A DNA stretch of 11,479 nucleotides from an uncultured bacterium. GTDB lineage: Bacteria > Planctomycetota > Uabimicrobiia > Uabimicrobiales > JABWCH01. The notes beneath the pieces were generated by a model. That model worked only from the letters and a program-made list of their open reading frames with translations. It had not been told where the DNA came from and ran no database searches. The stretch covers positions 1 through 11,479 of the forward strand of contig CALKWO010000357.1 in assembly GCA_938003875.1 (NCBI GenBank), read 5' to 3'. Shown piece after piece: positions 1 to 6,284 of the stretch. The translations under genes were made by a program, and so were the position numbers. How positions within the stretch are numbered: position 1 is the first letter of the stretch; each line of letters starts with the position of its first letter.

Positions 1-80
1 TGTGGTTCTCTTTAAAAATCAAAAAAGTTCACTTACAAGCTGCGGAATATAGGTACAAAATTCGCGATAACGTAAAAATG

Positions 81-98
81 TTTTATAATTTTATAAAA
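81..98 (+). promoter_or_regulatory. AT-only inverted repeat with a consensus -10 hexamer, upstream of the chemosensory operon
   Basis: Bases 81-88 (TTTTATAA) and 91-98 (TTATAAAA) form a perfect 8-bp inverted repeat around two T residues. A full TATAAT -10 hexamer lies inside it at 84-89. A start of transcription would fall near 95, leaving a leader of under 20 bases before the ribosome binding site at 102-106. I see no convincing -35 hexamer at the right distance (61-66 reads TTCGCG). The element could be the operon promoter with an overlapping operator. Because it contains only A and T in an AT-rich gap, chance is a real alternative. Confidence 0.35.
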
Positions 99-111
99 AT
101 CAGAGGTGGTT

Positions 112-477
112 ATGGCAAAAATTTTAGTTGTGGATGACTTAGAGGATTTTCGTAAACTCGCTATGGAAATTTTAGGTCAGAAACATGAGGTATATGTGGC
201 TGCAAGCTGGGATCAAATCAATAAATATGTTTTCCATGAAAACCTGGATTTGGTTTTAGTAGATGTGAATATGCCTATTTTGAAAGGTAGCGAAATTACG
301 GAAATGTTGAAAAAAACGGCCAAAGGGCAGGCTATGAAAATTGTACTTTTTTCTTCTATGGATGAATCAGAACTAAGACGGGAAGCTAAAAAAGTAGGGG
401 CTGATGGATATATTCCTAAAACTTTCGATGGAAATCTTCTCCTGGCCAGTATAGAGAGATACCTGAGAGGCAAATAG
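112..477 (+). CDS. Stand-alone CheY-type response regulator (single receiver domain)
   Basis: This 121-residue protein is one receiver (REC) domain with no output domain. It should be phosphorylated by the CheA encoded downstream and act by protein-protein contact in the cytoplasm. The expected residues are visible: the acidic pair D8-D9, phosphoacceptor D51 in LVLVDVNMP, the Ser switch position S81/S82 after the fourth strand, aromatic Y100, and conserved K103 in the IPK motif. ATG at 112 is preferred over the in-frame GTG at 106, because AGAGG at 102-106 gives a 5-base spacer to the ATG while the GTG overlaps that site. It is the first gene of a run of five chemosensory genes. Whether it controls a flagellar motor, pili or something else cannot be told from sequence, so I do not assign the symbol cheY or pilG. 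Confidence 0.93.
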   Translation: MAKILVVDDLEDFRKLAMEILGQKHEVYVAASWDQINKYVFHENLDLVLVDVNMPILKGSEITEMLKKTAKGQAMKIVLFSSMDESELRREAKKVGADGYIPKTFDGNLLLASIERYLRGK

Positions 478-479
478 AC

Positions 480-1013
480 ATGGACACAACATCTCCTTTA
501 AAAAAGAGCCTGGAGTCTATCTCAGGCATTAAAACTTATGGGTTGGATGGAGAGAAAATGCCCAAAGAGGAAATGGATATGCTGATTTTTCAGGCTTCTT
601 CTGAAAATTTTGCAATACCAGTAAAGGAAGTAGAAGAGGTTTTACCTCCTTCCAAATGGCATTTTCTTCCTGGTCTGCCATCCTATATTCTTGGCGTAAT
701 AAACTGGCGGATGGAAATCATTACGATCTTGAGCCTGGAAAAATTGCTCAAAATCCCTTCCAGTCGCCTGGACAAAAAAAGGTCGCGCTTGATTGTCCTG
801 AAAGTAGAAGATATGGTCATTGCTCTTGAAGTTCCTAAAGTAGTGGATGTCCTGACATTTACAAAAGAGAGCATACAAAATATTCCAGCGGATATTCAAA
901 GCCAGCCTCAGGGAAAATTTTTTCTAGGTTATGTGAAAGTGGAAAATCGTTTGATTATTCTTCTGGATTTGCCCAAATTGATAAAACAAAGCATGGAAGA
1001 GATGCAGAGCTAA
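480..1013 (+). CDS. CheW-type chemosensory coupling protein
   Basis: This 177-residue protein has a CheW/SH3-like domain from about residue 33 to 170, after a roughly 30-residue charged N-terminal tail. The diagnostic core is GVINWRMEIITILSL (72-86), matching the family pattern GVINLRG-x-I-x-P-V-x-D-L. A second subdomain follows, with strands LIVLKVEDMVIALEV (104-118) and the closing LIILLDLPKLI (158-168). CheW proteins bridge the CheA P5 domain and receptor hairpin tips in cytoplasmic signalling arrays. In this protein the usual Gly after NxR is Met and the usual Asp of the IDL turn is Ser, so it is divergent but complete. It starts two bases after the upstream stop, with GAGAGG at 465-470 as ribosome binding site. 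It could play the part of PilI in a Pil-Chp-like system. Confidence 0.88.
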   Translation: MDTTSPLKKSLESISGIKTYGLDGEKMPKEEMDMLIFQASSENFAIPVKEVEEVLPPSKWHFLPGLPSYILGVINWRMEIITILSLEKLLKIPSSRLDKKRSRLIVLKVEDMVIALEVPKVVDVLTFTKESIQNIPADIQSQPQGKFFLGYVKVENRLIILLDLPKLIKQSMEEMQS

Positions 1014-1016
1014 AAT

Positions 1017-1394
1017 ATGGATACGAAAGTAAGCTTGTTGAAATTTCGAATAGGGGAAAGCTTTTGGGGAATAGACCCTCATTGTATTGAAGGGATAGCC
1101 AATATTGCATCTTATAAAAACACGAGCTTTAAAGCATTGGATCTTATGGAAAAATGGGATGTTCCTGGAGAAAAGATGCCTTATCAAAAAATTCTTTTTT
1201 TGAAATCTGGCCAGCCAGGAGAAAAGATAGGATTGCTTGCTCATGAAGTCATGGACATAGAAGAAATTCCGCTGGAATGCTTTAAGAAACTTCCTTCTTT
1301 AATACAAAGAAAAATTCCAGGGAATTGTGTTATAGGAATTTCGATTTTTGCAGATTCTTTTTGTATCATTCTCGATGCGGAAAAATTGGTTTAG
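1017..1394 (+). CDS. Short, divergent CheW-like protein
   Basis: This 125-residue protein looks like a CheW domain with part of its first subdomain missing. Residues 6-28 (LLKFRIGESFWGIDPHCIEGI) fit the opening CheW strands. FKALDLMEKW (38-47) fits the V-I-D-L-R-x-K-L segment. IGLLAHEVMDIEEIPLE (71-87) fits the family's LLVDEVLDVLELP-type region. VIGISIFADSFCIILDAEKLV (105-125) fits the closing strands. The stretch that normally holds the GVINLRG motif is absent: only about 12 residues separate IEGI from FKAL. It begins three bases after the preceding stop, so translational coupling is likely. It may be an accessory or competing adaptor in the array, or a scaffold that binds only one of the CheW partners. 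The family assignment rests on pattern matching and is weaker than for the gene before it. Confidence 0.65.
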   Translation: MDTKVSLLKFRIGESFWGIDPHCIEGIANIASYKNTSFKALDLMEKWDVPGEKMPYQKILFLKSGQPGEKIGLLAHEVMDIEEIPLECFKKLPSLIQRKIPGNCVIGISIFADSFCIILDAEKLV

Positions 1395-1432
1395 CATAGG
1401 TTAGGGATTCAATTATGAGGAGTGTTACTATC

Positions 1433-2644
1433 ATGGAAAAAAATAACCAGATCATTCAATCTTTTTTTTCTCCTTTTCGCCTGGCATTGTTGTTGTCCAT
1501 TCTTTTGTTTATTATAGAAACAGGAGTGGATGTTTTCTTAAAAAGCATGAATTTACAATACCCAACCCTTGTTGCAATGATGGATGCTCTTTTACTCGCT
1601 ATTATTTTCTTTCCGTTAATTTATCTGGCATTATGGCTATTTGTATCAGGTACATTCAAAGAAAAAAGCAAAATCGAAGAAGAGACTTCTCCATTCAAGG
1701 ATGTAGAGCAAAAAAATCAAAAGCTTCAGGAACTCGTAAATCACTATGAAGAAGAAAAAAATATGATCGGTGGCATGTTTTTTTTAATCGCTGATCTAAA
1801 AAAAGCTTCTGCAAGCATAGGAGAATTTTTAGAAAAGATCATTTCTATTGCAAGCGATCCTAGCACAGGCATGGAAAGAACCAGTGCCAGCTTACAGGAT
1901 TTTACCGTTACTCTCGAAGAACTTGCTCGTAGTGCCAAACAAATCGCTAAACTTGCCGAAAATATCGCTGATATTTCCCAAAAATCTCATGAAATTGCCC
2001 AGCAAGGAGCACAGACTTTGAAGTTTTCCCAGGAAGCTTTGCAAAATATACAGAAAAGTTCGAATTCTATTACCCAAAGGATATTGGATCTCAATGAAAA
2101 AAGCAGGGAAATAGGAACTATCCTGGACATCATTGAAACCATAGTAGATAAAACAGATATCCTTGCCTTGAATGCAGCATTGGAAGGCACAAAAGCAGGA
2201 GAAGCAGGAAAAGGTTTTTCCGTTGTGGCAAAGGAAATGAGACGATTAAGCGAGAGAGTATCGGAATCTACAACCAAAATCAAAGAAGTGATTCGAGATA
2301 TCCAGACGGCCATCAATTCTTCTGTAATCGCTACAGAGGAAGGCGTAAAGACCACAGTATCAGGGATTCTTGTTGTAGAAAAAACAGCCAAAGAGTTTGA
2401 AAGCATTTTTTCTATGGTAAAATCCATCAAAGATGCCAGTAGCCAGATTTCTTTAGCTATCCAGCAGCAGACCAGTGCTACTGAGCAATCAGTAAGAAGC
2501 ATGAACGAAATTTCCGATGTTGTCAGAGAAAACACCTTTGGCGTAAAAGAAACCTCCAGGCAACTCAGTGATCTTAATGGATTGGTTCAAAAAGTAAAGG
2601 ATCAGGTAGAAAATCTTTACAATCTTGCTCCTCACGAAAGCTAG
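1433..2644 (+). CDS. Methyl-accepting chemotaxis protein with two membrane segments and no periplasmic sensor domain
   Basis: This 403-residue receptor has two hydrophobic segments near residues 15-36 and 46-71, separated by only about ten polar residues, so there is no room for an extracytoplasmic ligand domain. A charged coiled-coil stretch follows, without a recognisable HAMP domain. The long signalling hairpin comes next, and its tip (about 239-270) contains TDILALNAALEGTKAGEAGKGFSVVA, the highly conserved CheA/CheW contact site. It differs from the usual AAIEAARAGE in the EGTKAGE part. The C-terminus ends in NLAPHES, with no CheR/CheB tether peptide. ATG at 1433 is favoured by GAGGAG at 1417-1422; an upstream in-frame ATG at 1415 would add six residues and overlap that site. 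It probably senses membrane state, intracellular cues or a partner protein, much as PilJ-type or cytoplasmic receptors do. Confidence 0.92.
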   Translation: MEKNNQIIQSFFSPFRLALLLSILLFIIETGVDVFLKSMNLQYPTLVAMMDALLLAIIFFPLIYLALWLFVSGTFKEKSKIEEETSPFKDVEQKNQKLQELVNHYEEEKNMIGGMFFLIADLKKASASIGEFLEKIISIASDPSTGMERTSASLQDFTVTLEELARSAKQIAKLAENIADISQKSHEIAQQGAQTLKFSQEALQNIQKSSNSITQRILDLNEKSREIGTILDIIETIVDKTDILALNAALEGTKAGEAGKGFSVVAKEMRRLSERVSESTTKIKEVIRDIQTAINSSVIATEEGVKTTVSGILVVEKTAKEFESIFSMVKSIKDASSQISLAIQQQTSATEQSVRSMNEISDVVRENTFGVKETSRQLSDLNGLVQKVKDQVENLYNLAPHES

Positions 2645-2664
2645 GAAAAAAAGAGAGAAAGTTT

Positions 2665-5415
2665 ATGGAGAATTTTACTGTAAAGCTACTGAACCAGTTT
2701 CAGGAAGTATGCCAGGAACGCATAGCCAAAATCAGCGAATTCCTTCTGAATGAAAAGGACTCTCCTAACCCTGATTTCGGTAAAATACAGAATATATGCA
2801 GGGAGCTTCATACACTAAAAGGTGAAGCAAGGATGCTGATGATTGCAGAGATAGCAGATATTGTCCATATTTTAGAAGAAAAATTCCATGAAGTTCAAAG
2901 AAAAGAGCAATGGACAACATCTTCTGACCTTTTTTTAGAATCGCTGGATATTATTCTCGAAATTATAGATTCTAAAATACAAAATAAAGATATAAATAAT
3001 GAAAAAATACAAAATATAAAGAGAAAATTGCAGGAAGATATTAATAGGAATAATAGCGATAATCTGGGATTGGAAAAAACTCCTGAAGATTCAGCGATCA
3101 CACATGAACTTGTCATGGAATTTTGCAGGATGTATCCCACTCGTCTTGGAAGAATCAACACACTCCTGGCCAGCATGAAAGATACTTTGGTGCCAGACCA
3201 TAAAAAGCTTCAGTCCGTTTTGTCGGAAGTTATAGCCTTAAAGGGTGACACCAAAATTTTAGGGATACACACTGCATCCGAGCATTTGCAGAGCCTGGCA
3301 GACAAAATCCAGCAGGTTCAAAGGCATAAAATGTGGGAAATCTCAGTAGACAAGCTGGTCGAAAAATTGAATTCGATGGAGAGCCTTTTACAGAAAGAGC
3401 TTCAGAGTAAGTATTCCGATAAAAAAAAATTGGAAAGCATTGGGGTGACCAAAAAATATACCAAAGTAGAGCATATTACAACCAGGAATCCCGCTATAAA
3501 AGCAGAAGAGGAAAAAGCTCGTACAGAGGAAGGTGCTGAAAACGATATAACCAAGGTCGTAAAAGACAATGCAGAAGAAATTTTTGCTGAAGAATCCCAA
3601 AGCGTTTCTGCTCTCAGGGAAATATTCGATGATCCGCTAAAAACCCAAAGGAAGCTTCCTGCAGGACACAAATTTTCAGAATCTACCATTCGCACAGAAA
3701 AAAAAATCACACCTACAGATAAAAAAAATCCAGTAAAAGGAACTCTCCCTATTCCTATTCATAAACTGGAAGTATTTTCTTTTCAGATAGAAAAAGTAAC
3801 TCTTCTTTTGAATTTTTTGCAAAACCTCATCAAATCATCACAAAAAAATAAAAAAAATTTTAAGGAAGTATATCGTTCTCTACAAAGTTTTCTGAATATC
3901 CATCCAGAATCTTGTCCAAAAGATGCCAGACAAAAGATATCTCAATTCTGGAATTTTCAAGAAAAATTTTATGAGCAATGCACAAACCTGCTATTTGATC
4001 TGGAATCATCTACAGAAGATCTGATGAACCAAAACCTTTCCTTTCGTCTTGTTCCTCTCTCCTTTGCAGGACAATATTTTCAGAGAGGGGTCTATGATAT
4101 TGCCAAAAGTATGGGGAAAGAGGTCAGGCTGACAACCACAGGGATGGAAACAGAACTGGACAGAACGATTCTGGAAAACGTCATGGAAATTTCTCTTCAT
4201 ATTCTCCGCAATGCTATAGGGCATGGAATCGAAGATCCTGAAAAAAGACAGAGTTCAGGTAAAACGAGGTATGGAAACCTAAGCATTCAGGCAAAAGCCA
4301 AGGGGCAGGAAGTAGAAATTCTCATCAGCGATGATGGACAGGGAATTGATCCAGAAAAAGTTGTAAACAAGGCCTTAGAAATGGGCCTGGAAGAAATGCC
4401 CAGAATCAAAAGTTTATCCGAGAAAGAAAAAATAGAATTGATTTTCCTACCAGGTCTTACGACAAACAAAGAAGCAGACCAGATTTCAGGAAGAGGATTA
4501 GGGCTTGATATTGTAAAAAATACTATAGAATCTATTGACGGAAAAATTCAGGTAATATCAGAAAAAGGCAAAGGTACTTCTTTTGTTATCAGAATCCCCA
4601 CGACCCTTACAAAGCTTTCTATTCTATTGATTAAGGTAAACGAGCTATTGGTGGGCATTCCTCACTATTTTGTAGAAGAGGTAATGTATCTAAAGAGTGT
4701 AGATATTCAGACTATCAGTGGGCAAAAAACCATTTCGGTTCAAGGGAAAAATATCTTTTTGCAATCGCTTCACGAAAAATTTGGATTTACCATACCCGAT
4801 CAGCAGTATGCTCAGAACAACAGGATTCCTGTAATGGTTTTAAAAATGCAGGATGGAAGCTACTATGCTTATATCGTAGATAAATTTTTAGGAGAGAGGC
4901 AGGTAATAGCAAAGCCTTTCAATTGTTTCTTAAAAAAATACCGCCTGTTTTCTGCAGCGACATTGCTGGATGAAGGGGATCTTGCCTATATTCTCAATAT
5001 GGGAAAAATGCTGCAAGGAACCACCAAAAACCCACAGATCATCTCTTTGCCGATGAAAAAGAAAATTCTTTTAGTCGAGGATAGCCCTATTACCAGAGAG
5101 ATGGAAAAAATCATTCTGGAAACATACAACTATGAGGTAATGGAAGCAGAGAATGGAAAGGTTGCCTTAGAGATACTAGGAGAATATAAGCCCGATTTGC
5201 TCATCAGCGATGTGGAAATGCCTGAGATGGATGGCCTGGAGCTTACCAAAAGAATAAGAGAAAATAAAAAATACCAGTTTCCTATCATCATAGTTTCTAC
5301 CAAAGGCTCTCAGCAAGATATACTCAGAGGCGTAGAGGCAGGCGCAGATGCATATATTCTCAAAGGGGAATTCCACAAGGAAAATTTTATCGAAACAGTA
5401 AAAAAATGGCTATAG
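2665..5415 (+). CDS. CheA-type hybrid histidine kinase: two Hpt-like domains, kinase core, CheW-like P5 and C-terminal receiver
   Basis: This 916-residue kinase should autophosphorylate and pass phosphate to its own receiver and to the CheY at 112-477. Domains in order are: Hpt at about 1-110, with phosphorylatable H49 in RELHTLKGEARML; a second Hpt-like domain at about 145-250, where I190 replaces that His in SEVIALKGDTKIL; a charged linker at about 255-360; a P3-type dimerisation region at 365-450; an ATPase core at about 470-645; a CheW-like P5 at about 650-785; and a receiver at 798-916. The ATPase shows an N box HILRNAIGHGIE (512-523), G1 SDDGQGID (555-562), F box FLPGLTT (594-600) and G2 GRGLGLDIV (609-617). 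The receiver has E805-D806, D849, S878-T879 and K900. There is no recognisable P2 domain. The architecture resembles a shortened ChpA/PilL. Confidence 0.94.
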   Translation: MENFTVKLLNQFQEVCQERIAKISEFLLNEKDSPNPDFGKIQNICRELHTLKGEARMLMIAEIADIVHILEEKFHEVQRKEQWTTSSDLFLESLDIILEIIDSKIQNKDINNEKIQNIKRKLQEDINRNNSDNLGLEKTPEDSAITHELVMEFCRMYPTRLGRINTLLASMKDTLVPDHKKLQSVLSEVIALKGDTKILGIHTASEHLQSLADKIQQVQRHKMWEISVDKLVEKLNSMESLLQKELQSKYSDKKKLESIGVTKKYTKVEHITTRNPAIKAEEEKARTEEGAENDITKVVKDNAEEIFAEESQSVSALREIFDDPLKTQRKLPAGHKFSESTIRTEKKITPTDKKNPVKGTLPIPIHKLEVFSFQIEKVTLLLNFLQNLIKSSQKNKKNFKEVYRSLQSFLNIHPESCPKDARQKISQFWNFQEKFYEQCTNLLFDLESSTEDLMNQNLSFRLVPLSFAGQYFQRGVYDIAKSMGKEVRLTTTGMETELDRTILENVMEISLHILRNAIGHGIEDPEKRQSSGKTRYGNLSIQAKAKGQEVEILISDDGQGIDPEKVVNKALEMGLEEMPRIKSLSEKEKIELIFLPGLTTNKEADQISGRGLGLDIVKNTIESIDGKIQVISEKGKGTSFVIRIPTTLTKLSILLIKVNELLVGIPHYFVEEVMYLKSVDIQTISGQKTISVQGKNIFLQSLHEKFGFTIPDQQYAQNNRIPVMVLKMQDGSYYAYIVDKFLGERQVIAKPFNCFLKKYRLFSAATLLDEGDLAYILNMGKMLQGTTKNPQIISLPMKKKILLVEDSPITREMEKIILETYNYEVMEAENGKVALEILGEYKPDLLISDVEMPEMDGLELTKRIRENKKYQFPIIIVSTKGSQQDILRGVEAGADAYILKGEFHKENFIETVKKWL

Positions 5416-5429
5416 TCTGAAAATTTTTG

Positions 5430-5446
5430 CTTGTTATTGTAACAAG
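5430..5446 (+). promoter_or_regulatory. Perfect 7-bp inverted repeat between the chemosensory operon and prsW, beside a possible promoter
   Basis: CTTGTTA (5430-5436) and TAACAAG (5440-5446) pair perfectly around TTG. The repeat lies 15 bases after the CheA stop and is followed by TTTATTG, so it could be a weak intrinsic terminator, but only two of seven pairs are G-C and the T run is short. A second reading is an operator: TTGTTA at 5431-5436 and TATCAT at 5455-5460 form a -35/-10 pair with an 18-base spacer, placing the repeat across the -35 box of a prsW promoter. The rest of the 92-base gap holds nothing else I recognise. Confidence 0.4.
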
Positions 5447-5507
5447 TTTATTGCTATCATAAATTGCACTTTACGGTTCATCAAAAATTTTTTTAAAGGA
5501 GATTGCT

Positions 5508-6239
5508 GTGTGGCTTTATTCTTATTATTTTTTCTTGGGTTTTGCTCCTGCAATTTTTTATGTATGGTATATGTATAAAAAAGATAAATGGGAACCAGAA
5601 CCCACAAGCCAGGTCGTAAAGATTTTTTTTATAGGCATTGTTTCCATTCTTCCAGCGGGTCTTCTGGAATGGTTTTTTCAGAGCCAGGTTTTTCAGATTA
5701 CAGCGCAAAGCATGCAACAGTTTCTCTCTTTGAACCTTGCTATTTGCTTTTTGGTGATAGCACCCATTGAAGAATTTTTCAAATATTCTGTTGTCAAAGT
5801 ATTCATTTACCCCAACAAAGATTTTAATGAGAAGGTAGATGGCGTTGTATACATGGTTGCTGCGGCTATGGGTTTTTCAGCTTTAGAAAACGTAATGTAT
5901 ATTCTCAACATTGGCTCTATGAGCGATGCTACCAGAGCCACCTGGGTTGGCCTGATGCGAGGCGTACTTTCTACTCCCGCTCATGCTATTTTTTCGGGTT
6001 TTGTAGGTGTATATCTTGGCGAGGCAAGGTTTGCTCCAACAAGAAGCAAAGCCCTAGGTCTTACAGTAATAGGCCTTCTGATTGGAATTTTATTGCATGG
6101 TCTTTACAATGCTTTAGTTTTCTATGGATTGGCAATTTTGGTTATTCCTTTGCTACTCGTTTCTGGATTCATCCTTATGAAAAAAATCAATCGCCTTGTG
6201 GACGAATCCCCTTTTAAACCAGCCCAAAAACAAGAATAA
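5508..6239 (+). CDS. PrsW-family intramembrane metalloprotease
   Basis: This 243-residue polytopic membrane protein belongs to the PrsW/CPBP-like glutamic/metal protease group. In Bacillus subtilis, PrsW makes the first cut in an anti-sigma factor to start a stress response. Signature elements are present in order: an N-terminal Y-x-x-D-x-W-E-P-E-P segment (24-32), EEFFK (E88, E89, K92), ALENVMYI (E127, N128), HAIFSGFVGVYLG (H159) and HGLYNAL (H197). The conserved Glu and His residues are those expected to bind metal and act in catalysis. Hydrophobicity suggests about seven to eight membrane spans, the usual size for the family. The start is GTG at 5508, well supported by AAGGAG at 5496-5501 with a six-base spacer. 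No sigma or anti-sigma gene is adjacent, so the substrate is unknown. Confidence 0.9.
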   Translation: MWLYSYYFFLGFAPAIFYVWYMYKKDKWEPEPTSQVVKIFFIGIVSILPAGLLEWFFQSQVFQITAQSMQQFLSLNLAICFLVIAPIEEFFKYSVVKVFIYPNKDFNEKVDGVVYMVAAAMGFSALENVMYILNIGSMSDATRATWVGLMRGVLSTPAHAIFSGFVGVYLGEARFAPTRSKALGLTVIGLLIGILLHGLYNALVFYGLAILVIPLLLVSGFILMKKINRLVDESPFKPAQKQE

Positions 6240-6251
6240 TTTTTTTCGCTA

Positions 6252-6271
6252 GGAGCATGGAAACATGCTCC
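6252..6271 (+). promoter_or_regulatory. Perfect 8-bp hairpin with GAAA tetraloop over a Shine-Dalgarno sequence
   Basis: GGAGCATG (6252-6259) and CATGCTCC (6264-6271) are exact reverse complements around the GNRA tetraloop GAAA, twelve bases after the prsW stop. The left arm contains most of AGGAG (6251-5), the only strong ribosome binding sequence near the next gene. Formed in the mRNA, the hairpin would hide it. No T run follows on either strand, so it does not look like an intrinsic terminator. ATG at 6265, nine bases after AGGAG, opens a frame of seven codons (MLRWIKK) whose TGA at 6286-6288 overlaps the ATG at 6285 of the downstream gene, an arrangement suited to translational coupling. 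The function is inferred; the structure is direct. Confidence 0.55.
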
Positions 6272-6284
6272 GTTGGATAAAAAA

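Noticed and set aside
1987..2535. Minus-strand 182-codon open frame opposite the chemoreceptor
   Set aside because: It lies wholly inside a gene with clear receptor motifs, has no family resemblance, and its Ser/Val-rich content is the mirror of the coiled-coil codons.
6252..6271. Hairpin as the intrinsic terminator of prsW
   Set aside because: The stem is good, but GTTGGATAAAA follows it instead of a T run, and the other strand also lacks one.
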